Shown here piece by piece: positions 1 through 9,801 of a stretch of DNA of 64,000 nt; positions within the stretch are counted from its first letter, which is position 1, and every line of letters starts with the position of its first letter. Source of the stretch: Acetobacteraceae bacterium (GTDB lineage Bacteria > Pseudomonadota > Alphaproteobacteria > Acetobacterales > Acetobacteraceae); assembly GCA_025352375.1 (NCBI GenBank), contig JANXTL010000026.1, forward strand, positions 1 to 64,000, written 5' to 3'. Under the pieces are notes generated by a model. The model did no database searches and was not told the DNA's origin. It was given only the letters and a program-made list of their open reading frames with translations. A program made the position numbers and the translations under genes.

Positions 1-127
1 GTTCCGGATGGATTTGGCGACTTTTTCGCCAATCGACTTCGAGCATAAATCCATTGAACAAGTCCCTATCTGCGTCATCTTCGATCAGAACGACGATATG
101 CGGCCTGTAGCGATTGCTGGCGGTCAT
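1..127 (-). CDS. Partial ORF downstream of AAA ATPase (MTASNRYRPHIVVLIEDDADRDLFNGFMLEVDWRKSRQIHPE...), runs off the window edge
   Basis: ATG at 127 on minus strand, 42 open codons to window edge; same strand as and directly downstream of the AAA ATPase; possible TOPRIM-like start (VVLIEDDADRDLF). Confidence 0.6.
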   Translation of the reverse strand, partial: MTASNRYRPHIVVLIEDDADRDLFNGFMLEVDWRKSRQIHPE

Positions 128-150
128 GATCGTATCACGTCACCTCTTAC

Positions 151-264
151 TAGAGCGTGATCGCCTGAGGTTGACTTCAACCTCGGGCGATCACGCTCTC
201 AAACAAAGGCTTAGACCATGATCGAACGCCGCGATCGCGTGCAACCTCAAACGATCATGGTCTA
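151..264 (+). repeat. MITE/REP-like palindromic element, copy 1 (114 bp)
   Basis: tagagcgtgatcgcctgaggttgacttcaacctcgggcgatcacgctct...tagaccatgatcg...cgatcatggtcta; homologous to copies at 21845, 53523 and 56143. Confidence 0.93.
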
Positions 265-1477
265 AAGCAGCGATAAAATTGCCTGTAAATCCGCCCGATG
301 ACCGAATTTCCTCGACCGACCGGACGATCGCTGGTTCGAGGTGACTATTCCGGTACAGCACCAGAGTATTCTCCTCGGAGAACCGGCTGACCGCCTCGGT
401 ATTGTGAGAGGTTACAATCAGTTGTCTACGCGTTCTGAACGATTGCCGCAACGCCAGAATCATATTCCCAATCTCGGACGTTCCGACAAAATTGTCAGGC
501 TCGTCCCAGAAGCACAAAGAGGGCGTCGACGCTTCGTTCGCCGCGACGACAAGCGCGCAGATCACGAAACATTTTTCGCCGTCGGAGAGTTCCTCGAATG
601 GAATCGAAAGGCTGCTGTCTTTCACTTTGAATTGGGCCGTTAGCCGCTTGTGGTTCCCGCCGACAGATATATTTCTGACCCCCTGCAGGTCCGGCATTAT
701 GTCCTTTAAAAAATCGGACATTCCCTCATACGCTTCCGGCACATGAGCAAAAAGACCGGTAAACCATTCGCCGAGGTTCTCCACCTCGGCGTCGGGCTGC
801 GTGGTGCCCAATTCAGAATCACCACGAGCGCGACTCGGTATCGGCCGCAAAATCAGCATGGTCGCAAGCGATTGCCTGAAAACAGAGATCGGATCGTCGG
901 TCGCGGATCCCGGTGATTGAACGATCGGAAGAGCAACGTTGTTCCAATCGATGCCGAAGCTGACCTCTTGCGCCCTTCCTGCCCGCATGAGGCGCACCTC
1001 CGCAAGCTCGCGACTAAAAACGGTGGCACCATCGACAAGCAATTGCTCGTGAAAAACCCGCAACTCCTTAAATCCGCTCGGAAAATCGAATGCCACGGTA
1101 TATTTGTAAGCCTTGGCATCCAGCCTCGCTTCAACCTCAAACCGCATCGGCACGTCGACGCGGCCCCGGGTCAAATCTTTCGGCTTGACCAGATCGTCCA
1201 CTCTGGTCGTGCCCCGCCCAATCCGCTGGAGGATTTCCAACGCGAATGCGACCGTCGACTTCCCCGCACCATTCCTCCCTATCAATAGGGTGGAGGGGCG
1301 CGAACCAAGCAGCAGCTCGAAGTTCTCCAAACACCGGAAATTATGAACGTACAATCGCTCGATCATGCGCAGGATGATACGCCCCCCCGGGTCGCGTTCA
1401 AGGACCGAACGACCCCGGTCCCCGCCACCCCGGTCGCCATTTGCCAAGCCGGTGAAACCGCCCCACCATGCCTCCAA
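191..1477 (-). CDS. AAA family ATPase (RecF/OLD-like); probable start at internal MIERLYVHNFRCLENF
   Basis: Walker A LIGRNGAGKST, LSDGEKC signature, CFWDEPD Walker B; last residues ([23 protein letters not shown]) encoded by the repeat. Confidence 0.85.
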   Translation of the reverse strand: MEAWWGGFTGLANGDRGGGDRGRSVLERDPGGRIILRMIERLYVHNFRCLENFELLLGSRPSTLLIGRNGAGKSTVAFALEILQRIGRGTTRVDDLVKPKDLTRGRVDVPMRFEVEARLDAKAYKYTVAFDFPSGFKELRVFHEQLLVDGATVFSRELAEVRLMRAGRAQEVSFGIDWNNVALPIVQSPGSATDDPISVFRQSLATMLILRPIPSRARGDSELGTTQPDAEVENLGEWFTGLFAHVPEAYEGMSDFLKDIMPDLQGVRNISVGGNHKRLTAQFKVKDSSLSIPFEELSDGEKCFVICALVVAANEASTPSLCFWDEPDNFVGTSEIGNMILALRQSFRTRRQLIVTSHNTEAVSRFSEENTLVLYRNSHLEPAIVRSVEEIRSSGGFTGNFIAALDHDRLRLHAIAAFDHGLSLCLRA

Positions 1478-1499
1478 TCAGCCACAAGGACCCGTCCCC

Positions 1500-2339
1500 A
1501 TGGAATTCGGCGCCTCGATCTTCTTCACGGACTACTCCATCGGGCCCGCCGCTCTGGCGGTGGCGCTCGAGGAACGCGGGTTCGACAGCCTATGGGCCGC
1601 CGAACACTCCCATATCCCGGTGCCCCGCCGCACCCCGCCCCCCGGCGGAGGGGAGTTGCCTAAGCGCTACTACGACGTGATGGACCCGTTCGTCACGCTG
1701 GCGGTCGCGGCCGGCGCCACGAAAATGCTGAAAGTCGCCACCGGCATCTGCCTGGTGATCCAGCGCGACACCATCCAGACGGCGAAATCCGTCGCGTCCA
1801 TCGACCAAACCAGCGGCGGGCGCTTCCTGTTTGGCATTGGCGGCGGCTGGAACGTGGAGGAAATCGAATCCCACGGCACTGTCTTCAAAACCCGCATGCA
1901 GAAAATGCGGGAGCAAATGGAGGCGATGAAGGAAATCTGGACCAAATCGACCGCATCCTACGCCGGGGAGATCGTGACGGTCCCGCCGATGATGACCTGG
2001 CCCAAGCCAGTGCAAAAGCCCTACCCCCCGATCATCCTGGGCGGCGCCTTCCCCTACGCGGCGCGCCGGGCAATCCGTTACGGCGACGGCTGGTTCCCGA
2101 ATGCCAGCAGCGGGAACCCCGAAGAATACATGCCCCGCTTCCACCAAATGTGCTCCGAGGCCGGACGCGATCCGCTGCCAGTGACCATGGGCGGTGCGAC
2201 CGAGGATCTGAAGCAGTTGCACAGGTTTCGCGAACTCGGCGCGGTGCGCACGGTCGTCAGCCTGCCGGCGGAGAGTGAGGATAAGATACTGCCGGTGCTG
2301 GACCGGTGGGCGGCGTTGATCCGGCAGGTCCGGGGCTAG
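1500..2339 (+). CDS. LLM class F420/flavin-dependent oxidoreductase
   Basis: MEFGASIFFTDYSIGPAALAVALEERGFDSLWAAEHSHIPVPRRTPPPGGGELPKRYYD; start at ATG 1500 preferred over ORF start. Confidence 0.9.
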   Translation: MEFGASIFFTDYSIGPAALAVALEERGFDSLWAAEHSHIPVPRRTPPPGGGELPKRYYDVMDPFVTLAVAAGATKMLKVATGICLVIQRDTIQTAKSVASIDQTSGGRFLFGIGGGWNVEEIESHGTVFKTRMQKMREQMEAMKEIWTKSTASYAGEIVTVPPMMTWPKPVQKPYPPIILGGAFPYAARRAIRYGDGWFPNASSGNPEEYMPRFHQMCSEAGRDPLPVTMGGATEDLKQLHRFRELGAVRTVVSLPAESEDKILPVLDRWAALIRQVRG

Positions 2340-2656
2340 ACGGGCTCCAGCGTCCCGATCCCGTCGGCTGCGGAGAAGGTAATCCGGGTCCCATCCGGCA
2401 GAGCAACCGTGTTCCGAACGACGGCCACGCTTTCGTGGGAAACGACGAGCGGCATTTGCACGCCACCCCCGGTCATCGCGGCGCCCATCAACGATGCGCC
2501 CGCGCTATCGGCGGCGGATCGGTCGCGAAACAGCGCCTCTAGATCGATACGGGGCACATGGGCGCCCGATGCGATCGTGACTGCGCTAGCCGCCAACGCG
2601 CCGACGGCAGCTGCGCTTCGGCCACGCCGACGTTCAAAACTGGCTTTTTTCCGCAT
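2336..2656 (-). CDS. hypothetical protein (~106 aa)
   Basis: ORF from MRKKASFERRRGRSAAAVGALAASAVTIASG; stop overlaps the convergent stop via CTAG. Confidence 0.45.
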   Translation of the reverse strand: MRKKASFERRRGRSAAAVGALAASAVTIASGAHVPRIDLEALFRDRSAADSAGASLMGAAMTGGGVQMPLVVSHESVAVVRNTVALPDGTRITFSAADGIGTLEPV

Positions 2657-2756
2657 GACCAATCTCCAAGACGACGAATGGAGCCGCCGGTGGAGCCAAT
2701 TATGACGGGAGATGGTTAATGAAGGGTTAACGCGACAGCCTGTCAGAAAATAAAAT

Positions 2757-3314
2757 TCAGAGGTTGGCCAGCGGTTCCATTCGGTGCACGCCGCGCCGGT
2801 CGTCGGGCGGGTTGCCCGCCGGGGCACCCAGCACGCCGGATGGATTGTCGTGCCAGGCGTGCAGTGCCCAGCGAACCGATGGAAAGGCAATCTCGTCCCA
2901 CGGGATGCGGTCCCATTCGAACAGCCCAACCTCCAGGCTTTCGGGTCCGGCGCCGTAGACCGGCGTATCGGAATTGGCGAAGCGACCGCGAAAAATCATC
3001 TGCACCTGTCCAATGCGGGCGATGCTGAAAACGCCGAGAATGCCCTCGATGACGATATCCACCTCGGCTTCTTCCTTTGCTTCCCGAGCGGCGCCTTCTT
3101 CCAGGGTTTCGCCAAGCTCCATGTAGCCGGCGGGCAAAGTCCAAAACCCACGACGCGGTTCGATGGCACGCCGGCACAGCAGCACCGACGCCCCGAATAC
3201 AACGACGGTACCAACCACGATCTTGGGGTTTTCATAGGCGATATGGCCACAATCGGCGCACACATCGCGCTCGCGATTGTCGCCCTCGGGAATGCGGCGG
3301 ATGAATCCTGACAT
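2757..3314 (-). CDS. NUDIX hydrolase with N-terminal zinc ribbon
   Basis: CADCGHIAYENPK ribbon and Nudix box GYMELGETLEEGAAREAKEEAEV. Confidence 0.92.
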   Translation of the reverse strand: MSGFIRRIPEGDNRERDVCADCGHIAYENPKIVVGTVVVFGASVLLCRRAIEPRRGFWTLPAGYMELGETLEEGAAREAKEEAEVDIVIEGILGVFSIARIGQVQMIFRGRFANSDTPVYGAGPESLEVGLFEWDRIPWDEIAFPSVRWALHAWHDNPSGVLGAPAGNPPDDRRGVHRMEPLANL

Positions 3315-3537
3315 GGCACTACCCTGACGCTTCGGGCGGGAAGGATCAAGCTTAACCGGCGGTCGAGCCAGGGCAATCGCATTGGGCCCGACATCGTCCG
3401 AACTGAGTAAAGGAACAGGTTCTACCGAACCCCATGCCTGAGACAGGCCAAGCCCTGCCTCGCCGCCAATTTGAAGTCGCGGGCGACGCTTCGTCTCGGT
3501 CGTCTCGACACAGTTGTTGTCCTTACTAAGTTCCAGG

Positions 3538-4242
3538 TCACGTCATGCCGCACATACGCTTCAGCTCCTCCGGCCGCTTGATCGTGAGCAGCCCGCCTTC
3601 CTTCAATACCAGCCCCTCATCCTCCCAGGCGCGCATCTGCTTGTTGACGCTTTCGCGGGACGACGCGACGAGGCGGCTTAGGTCGTTCTGCGACAGTTTG
3701 ATCCCGATCCGTACCGCCGGCCCGACCGGCTTGCCGTAATCGCCGGCGAGCTTGATCAACGTGCGACCCAGCCGCGCCGGCAGGTCGAACATCACGAAAT
3801 CGCCGAGGGTTTCGCTGGTATCGCGCAGTCGCTCGCACAGCACCGCGAGCAGGCGCAGCGCGAGGTCTTTGTCGCCTTCGAGATACGGCACGAAATGGCG
3901 GCGTTCGATCACCAGCAGATGAACATCCTCGAACGCGGTGGCATCGGCGCTGCGAGGTTTGCCGTCGAGCAGTGCGATCTCTCCGAACACCTCCCCGGCG
4001 TCGATCATGTTGAGGGTAATTTCCTTGCCGTTCAGCGACATGGCACCGATACGAACCCGGCCGCTGAGCACCGCCATCATCGACGAACCCGGGTCGTCTT
4101 TCTGGAAAATCACCTGTCCCCGGCGATACCGCCGGTCGGCCGCCATCCTCAAAATGCCCTCCAGCTCCTCCGGTCGCATCGCTCGGAACAAGTCGCTGGA
4201 CAGCAAAGCGTCCCGCCTGTTGTCGCGTCCGTCATCCGGCAC
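3538..4242 (-). CDS. Crp/Fnr family transcriptional regulator
   Basis: cNMP-binding domain plus C-terminal HTH (LSQNDLSRLVASSRESVNKQMRAWEDEGLV). Confidence 0.93.
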   Translation of the reverse strand: MPDDGRDNRRDALLSSDLFRAMRPEELEGILRMAADRRYRRGQVIFQKDDPGSSMMAVLSGRVRIGAMSLNGKEITLNMIDAGEVFGEIALLDGKPRSADATAFEDVHLLVIERRHFVPYLEGDKDLALRLLAVLCERLRDTSETLGDFVMFDLPARLGRTLIKLAGDYGKPVGPAVRIGIKLSQNDLSRLVASSRESVNKQMRAWEDEGLVLKEGGLLTIKRPEELKRMCGMT

Positions 4243-4340
4243 GTCGTTCCCCTTCCCGCTTTTGTATCCCCAACCCCCGCACTATGCGCCCAACGCCGGC
4301 CGCGCCATAGTCCGGCGGCTACAAACCGGGGAAACGCCGA

Positions 4341-5453
4341 ATGAACCTGCCCTCCATCGTCCCACCGCCGTTCGGCACGTTTTGGCCGGAGGCCCCGGCG
4401 GATATCGCCGGGATGAACTGGATGTGGCTGGAGGAAGCCGCCCGTTTCGCCACGGAGAACGAAACGCCGTGGCCGCGCGATCTGCGGCTGCACCTGGAAG
4501 GCGGTTTTTTCGAGCCGGCGCCGCATAACGAAATCCTGGGCCCGATCCGCCCGCGCGGCGAACCCAACGGGATGGTAACCCGAGCGGGGCATAAGATCGT
4601 GTCGTGGGGCGATACGGTGCAGGCGGATTACACATTCTCGGCGGCCAAAAGTTATTTGTCGATGCTGGCGGGTATCGCCGTCATGGACGGGCTGATAACG
4701 GACCTCGATGAGCCCGTGGGCGCGACGGTGCACGACGGCGGGTTCGATAGTCCGCGGAACCGCGCCATCGCGTGGCGGCATCTGTTGCAGAATACGTCGG
4801 AGTGGGAAGGCGAACTGTTCGGCAAATCCGATCTCATCGACCGCAACCGAAACCTGGGGCTGGAGGGCAAGGGACGGAAGGGCGATGCTCGGCCGTTGCA
4901 GTTGCCGGGCACGCATTGGGAATACAACGATGTCCGAGTGAACCGCCTGTCTCTGGCGCTGCTGCGCCGCTTCAAGCGCCCGCTGCCGGAGGTTTTTGCT
5001 GAGCGAATCATGCGCCCGATTGGGGCGTCGGACGACTGGAAATGGCAGGGTTACCGGACATCGACAGTGGATGTGGACGGCGTCCCGATCGAAAGCGTGT
5101 CCGGCGGCACCCATTGGGGCGGCGGCATGCTCATCCATGCCGAGGACCAGGTCCGTATCGGCCTTCTGATGCTCCGGCGCGGGGAATGGAACGGCAAGCG
5201 CCTACTGCCGGAAAGCTGGGTGGCAGAGTCGCTGGTCCCCTGCGCGCTGAACCCCAACTACGGCCTGCTATGGTGGCTGAATACCGGCCACGGGCGGTAC
5301 AAGAGCGCGCCCGAGGGCAGCTTTTTCGCTTCCGGCGCCGGCGGCAACCTGACCTGGGTGCTGCCGGAATACGACCTGGTGGCGGTGATGCGCTGGCTCG
5401 ATCCAACCGCCGTGGATACGTTTACCCGACTGATAATGCAGGCTTTGGCATGA
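4341..5453 (+). CDS. serine hydrolase (beta-lactamase family)
   Basis: SxxK-type motif in FSAAKSYLSMLAGIAV, overall class C-like fold. Confidence 0.85.
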   Translation: MNLPSIVPPPFGTFWPEAPADIAGMNWMWLEEAARFATENETPWPRDLRLHLEGGFFEPAPHNEILGPIRPRGEPNGMVTRAGHKIVSWGDTVQADYTFSAAKSYLSMLAGIAVMDGLITDLDEPVGATVHDGGFDSPRNRAIAWRHLLQNTSEWEGELFGKSDLIDRNRNLGLEGKGRKGDARPLQLPGTHWEYNDVRVNRLSLALLRRFKRPLPEVFAERIMRPIGASDDWKWQGYRTSTVDVDGVPIESVSGGTHWGGGMLIHAEDQVRIGLLMLRRGEWNGKRLLPESWVAESLVPCALNPNYGLLWWLNTGHGRYKSAPEGSFFASGAGGNLTWVLPEYDLVAVMRWLDPTAVDTFTRLIMQALA

Positions 5454-6238
5454 ATATTTACGAAACAATTAAGGTCGAGCCGGCCGGAGAAAATACGGTT
5501 GTGGTGACCCTGAACCGGCCCGAGGTGGTGAACGCCATGAACACCCAAATGGGCCTGGACCTGTTGGACGCGTTCGATGGTTTCTGCGCCGCCCCTAACG
5601 CCCAGCGCTGCATTGTGCTGACCGGCGCCGGCCGGGTGTTCTGCGGCGGCGGCGACCTCAAGCAGCGCAACGGCATGACCGACGCGCAATGGCAGGACCA
5701 GCATCTAATCTTCGAGCGCGCCATCCGCGCCATGATCGCCTGCCCCGTGCCCATCATCGCGGCGGTGAACGGCGCGGCCTATGCTGGGGGCATGGAAATG
5801 TCTCTCTGCTGCGATTTTATCTATGCCGTCGAAACGGCGCGCTTTGCGCTGACGGAGGTGACCTTAGGAATCATGCCCGGCGCCGGGGGCACCCAGAACC
5901 TGCCGCGTGCGGTGGGCGCCCGCCGTGCCAAGGAAATCCTGCTGACCGGCCGCCCCTTTACCGCCCAGCAAGGGTTCGACTGGGGAATGATCAACCGCCT
6001 GTGCTCCGCCGAGACGCTGCTGGCGGAGGCCCTGGAAACCGCTGCCGTTATCGCCGGCAACGCACCGATTTCCACGCGCCAGATCAAGCAGTCGGTGAAC
6101 ATGGGCGCCAATATGGACCTGCAAAGTGCCATGATGTTCGAAATCGAGGCCTATAACCGCATGGTCCCCACCGACGACCGTCGGGAAGGCATTCGCGCGT
6201 TCAACGAGAAGCGCAAGCCGGTCTACAAAGGCCGCTGA
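5450..6238 (+). CDS. enoyl-CoA hydratase/isomerase family protein
   Basis: MNIYETIKVEPAGENTVVVTLNRPEVVNAMN...GAGRVFCGGGDLKQ; ATGA overlap with upstream gene. Confidence 0.93.
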   Translation: MNIYETIKVEPAGENTVVVTLNRPEVVNAMNTQMGLDLLDAFDGFCAAPNAQRCIVLTGAGRVFCGGGDLKQRNGMTDAQWQDQHLIFERAIRAMIACPVPIIAAVNGAAYAGGMEMSLCCDFIYAVETARFALTEVTLGIMPGAGGTQNLPRAVGARRAKEILLTGRPFTAQQGFDWGMINRLCSAETLLAEALETAAVIAGNAPISTRQIKQSVNMGANMDLQSAMMFEIEAYNRMVPTDDRREGIRAFNEKRKPVYKGR

Positions 6239-6259
6239 ATTCAGCAAGGGAACGAACCG

Positions 6260-7627
6260 ATGAATGCCATGACCGACCTCCGCGACCACGGCCTGACACG
6301 CGCGCTGGCCAACCAGGCCCGCGCTTTGACCCTGGCGGAAATCCCCGAGGTCACCCGCGCCTGGGCCCGCCAGTGCATCCTGGACTACACCGCCTGCGGC
6401 ATCGCCGGCGCCAGCGATGAGCTGGTACATATTCTGCTGGCGGAAATGCAGGAGCAAGGCGGGAAGGAGGCGGCATCCTTAGTGGGTCATGCCGGCAAAC
6501 TGCCCGTCGCATCCGCCGCGCTTGTGAACGGCGCCGCGGCGCATACGCTGGATTTCGACGACGTAAACTTGGCGATGCCGGGCCATCCCTCGGTCGCCAT
6601 CCTGCCCGCGCTGCTGGCGTTGGCGGAGGAACGCGGGTCGTCCGGCGCCGACGTGCTGACCGCATTCGTCGCGGGCTACGAGTTGCAATGCCGCGTTGGC
6701 CGGGTGATCTCCCCCGGGCATTACGACGTGCTGGGCTTCCATTCCACCGCCACGGTCGGCAGCTTCGGCGCTGCCGCCGCCTGCGCGCACCTGATGGGCT
6801 TGGACGCCGATAAATTCGCCACCGCGCTGGGCATCGCCGGCACCCAGGCCGCCGGGCTGAAATCGATGTTCGGCACCATGTGCAAGCCGCTGCATGCGGG
6901 CAAGGCTGCGTACAACGGGGTGATGGGCGCCAAGTTGGCGGCGCGGGGCTTCACCAGCCGCACCGACGTCCTTGAATGCGGCCAGGGCTTCGCGCGCACG
7001 CACAGCCCGGACTTCAATCCGGAACGCGCGATGGAGGCCCCGGTCGGCGGCTGGTACATCCAAAGCAACCTGTTTAAATATCATGCCGCCTGCTACATGG
7101 TGCACTCCAGCATCGACTCCGCCCGCAAGCTGCGGGAACAACATGGCGTCACCCCGGACAGGGTGGAGCGCATTCGTGTCCAGGTGGAAGAATCCTGCGA
7201 CCGAATCTGCAACATTCCTGCGCCTGTTACCGGGTTGGAAGCCAAATTCTCCCTGAAACTCGCCACCGCGATGGGCCTGTCCGGGATCGATACGGGTCGC
7301 CTGTCCACCTATTCCGAGGCGGTCGCCACCAACCCCAGCCTGACAGCTCTGCGCGACAAGGTGGAGCTGGATTTCCGCACCGGCATCCCCAACACCTTCG
7401 CCGAGATCGAGCTTCTGCTGACGGATGGCACGACCGTCACCGCCCGGCATGATTCCGGCATCCCGTCCAATGACGTGGTAAATCAAGGCAAGCGGCTGGA
7501 AGAAAAATTCAACGCGCTGGTTGAGCCGGTGCTGGGGGCGAACCGGTCCTCGGCGTTGATTTCGGATATCGGGCGGTTTGAGGAATTGGGCGATATCCGG
7601 GGGCTGATGGGTTTGGCTGAGGGGTGA
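6260..7627 (+). CDS. MmgE/PrpD family protein
   Basis: 455 aa; ANGAAAHTLDFDDVNLAMPGHPSVAILPALLALAEE motif region. Confidence 0.93.
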   Translation: MNAMTDLRDHGLTRALANQARALTLAEIPEVTRAWARQCILDYTACGIAGASDELVHILLAEMQEQGGKEAASLVGHAGKLPVASAALVNGAAAHTLDFDDVNLAMPGHPSVAILPALLALAEERGSSGADVLTAFVAGYELQCRVGRVISPGHYDVLGFHSTATVGSFGAAAACAHLMGLDADKFATALGIAGTQAAGLKSMFGTMCKPLHAGKAAYNGVMGAKLAARGFTSRTDVLECGQGFARTHSPDFNPERAMEAPVGGWYIQSNLFKYHAACYMVHSSIDSARKLREQHGVTPDRVERIRVQVEESCDRICNIPAPVTGLEAKFSLKLATAMGLSGIDTGRLSTYSEAVATNPSLTALRDKVELDFRTGIPNTFAEIELLLTDGTTVTARHDSGIPSNDVVNQGKRLEEKFNALVEPVLGANRSSALISDIGRFEELGDIRGLMGLAEG

Positions 7628-7824
7628 ACGCGCACCAGCGTCGACGCGTGGTAGGCGTAATAGCGCTTAAAATGACCACGGCAACGCCGTATATAACGAG
7701 TGCTTTTTGGTAAGGGAAGTGGCCCGACCATTGTGCCGTATTTAGGCTCGAAAGCGAGGGAATCGTCCCCGCTTATGAGAGGAACAGCACATGATCGGTC
7801 TCATCCCTTCCCCTGGAGTTCGAA

Positions 7825-8199
7825 ATGCACAGTGTCATCCAAACCCCAGACTTTCTCGCGGACGCTAAATATGCAGGAATGGGCGACGAAGAACGAGAGT
7901 AGGTTGTCGATTACCTCTCCACACACCCCACTGCCGGTGACGTCATCAAGGGCACAAATGGCGCCCGCAAAATCAGGTTCGCCGGGCGTGGCAAAGGCAA
8001 GAGTGGCGGCTATCGGGTCATAACCTACTTCGGAGGCGACGATGTTCCGGTCTTCCTGCTGAACGTTTATTCCAAAGGAGACAGAGTCGATCTGTCCCAA
8101 GCCAATCGCAACGAACTCAGCGAGGTACTCGGTGCTATCGCGAGCACTTACAGACAAGGAGTAATGCGGTATGTCACGAGCGGGCGATCGAATTCTTAG
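7825..8199 (+). pseudogene. RelE/HigB-type toxin interrupted by in-frame amber (TAG 7900-7902)
   Basis: [123 protein letters not shown]; frame otherwise intact. Confidence 0.85.
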
Positions 8200-8464
8200 T
8201 AGCGCTCGACAGGCCCTGGCCTTCGCCCGCGGCGAAACGACCGAAGGCTTCATCGTCCATGTCCCCAAACAGGTCGACGTGAAGGATATCCGCGCGAAAA
8301 CTGGCCTCACTCAGGCAGCATTCGCCCGCCGCTTCGGCTTCACCGCCGCCGCCGTCCGCGATTGGGAACAAGGCCGTCGCCAACCCGAGCAGGCCGCGCG
8401 CGTGCTGCTGCTGGTGATCGCACACAACCCCGACGCCGTTACCGAAGCCCTGGCCGCCGAATAG
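8171..8464 (+). CDS. XRE-family antitoxin partner of the RelE/HigB-type toxin
   Basis: [40 protein letters not shown]; overlaps toxin 3' end. Confidence 0.9.
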   Translation: MSRAGDRILSSARQALAFARGETTEGFIVHVPKQVDVKDIRAKTGLTQAAFARRFGFTAAAVRDWEQGRRQPEQAARVLLLVIAHNPDAVTEALAAE

Positions 8465-8532
8465 CGGCTGCTTGCGGCTTCCCATCAACCCCGGCCATAA
8501 TCCCCGGACAACAAAAACCAGGGAGAGAAATC

Positions 8533-9693
8533 ATGCGTTCAACGAAAGCGCTGCTCGGCGCCTGCGCGTTGTTGGTGTCGGTCGCGGCCGCCCACGCCGC
8601 ACCCTTCATGATCGTCGGCAACGACGCCAAGGCCGATTACGACGCCGCCGGCAAACCGGTCGTCAATCCCACTGGCAAAGATGCCGTCCTGATCGTCGAT
8701 CTGGCGAAGCCCGAGGACCCTAGGATCGTTGCCTCCCTGCCGCTCGAGAATTCGATCGTCGGTCCCCCCACAAACCTCGCGATTTCGCCAAACGGGGCGA
8801 TCGCATTGGTCGCTGACTCCATGACCGTCACGCAGGAGAACGGCGTCAACAAAGCCGGCCCGACAAACAAGCTGTTCGTGATCGACTTGAAGGCGAATCC
8901 GCCAAATCTGGTGGATACGCTGGAGGTTGGCAAGCAGCCCTCCGGCCTGTCGTTCAGCCCGACCGGCACCATGGCGCTGGTCGCCAATCGCGCGGACGGG
9001 TCGATCAGCGTGCTGAAGATCGAGGGGACGAAGGTGACTGTGACCGCCACGATCCCCATCAGTGCCGGCGTGTCGCATGTGGAATTCGCGCCCGACGGAA
9101 AGCATGCCTACGCGGTGCGCTCGCCGGACAACCGGATCGCGGTGCTGGATATCGATGGCGACAAGGTGACCTACAACAAGCTCGACATTCCGACGTCGTT
9201 GTTCCCCTACAACATCGTGATCGCGCCGAACGGCAAGCTGGCGCTGACAGCGGATAACGGCGGCGGCGGGTCGTCCGACGGCAGCATGGACATGGTCAGC
9301 GTCATCGACCTCGAAGGCGCCCACCCGCACACCATCTCTCGGATCAACGTCGAAGACGCGCCGGAAGGCCTGGCCATGTCGCCGAAGGGCAATATCGCGG
9401 TCGTGGTCAACGTCAACGGATCGAACATGCCCGGTGCGTGGTTCGCCAAGAAAACCGGCAGCGTCACGGTGCTGAAAATCGAGGGCAAGAAGGTCACCGC
9501 GATCAAAACCATCCAGGTGGGCCGCTTGCCGGAAGCCGCGATGTTTTCCCCGGACGGGCGTTATATCTATGTCAGCAACTATCTCGATAACGACTTCTCC
9601 ATCCTGAAGGTGAACGGCACCGATGTGGTGGACACCGGCAAGCGGTTCAAGGTTCCTGGCCACCCCGCCTCTGGCCGCATGGGCCCGGGTTGA
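8533..9693 (+). CDS. secreted YncE-like beta-propeller protein
   Basis: signal peptide MRSTKALLGACALLVSVAAAHAA followed by repeated propeller motifs (SPNGKLALTADN..., SPDGRYIYVSNY). Confidence 0.87.
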   Translation: MRSTKALLGACALLVSVAAAHAAPFMIVGNDAKADYDAAGKPVVNPTGKDAVLIVDLAKPEDPRIVASLPLENSIVGPPTNLAISPNGAIALVADSMTVTQENGVNKAGPTNKLFVIDLKANPPNLVDTLEVGKQPSGLSFSPTGTMALVANRADGSISVLKIEGTKVTVTATIPISAGVSHVEFAPDGKHAYAVRSPDNRIAVLDIDGDKVTYNKLDIPTSLFPYNIVIAPNGKLALTADNGGGGSSDGSMDMVSVIDLEGAHPHTISRINVEDAPEGLAMSPKGNIAVVVNVNGSNMPGAWFAKKTGSVTVLKIEGKKVTAIKTIQVGRLPEAAMFSPDGRYIYVSNYLDNDFSILKVNGTDVVDTGKRFKVPGHPASGRMGPG

Positions 9694-9725
9694 GGTCCTC
9701 TGGCCGCATGGGCCCGGGCTGACGT
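9668..9725 (+). repeat. 29-bp tandem duplication over the stop codon of the beta-propeller gene
   Basis: cctctggccgcatgggcccgggttgaggt / cctctggccgcatgggcccgggctgacgt, 27/29 identical. Confidence 0.93.
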
Positions 9726-9801
9726 CCTCGGGCCGGGGGCGCGACCTTGCTCCCGGTCCCTTCCCGTGCTTGGTAGCGCCACCATCCGCGCAGGAGGAAA
9801 C

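Noticed and set aside
7900-7902. Genetic-code reassignment of TAG
   Set aside because: TAG is used as the natural stop of many intact genes here (dut, mltG, modC-region, DUF35), so recoding is not supported.
7801-8310. 169-aa minus-strand ORF over the RelE-like locus
   Set aside because: Antisense to the toxin/antitoxin genes; plus-strand translation matches known families.
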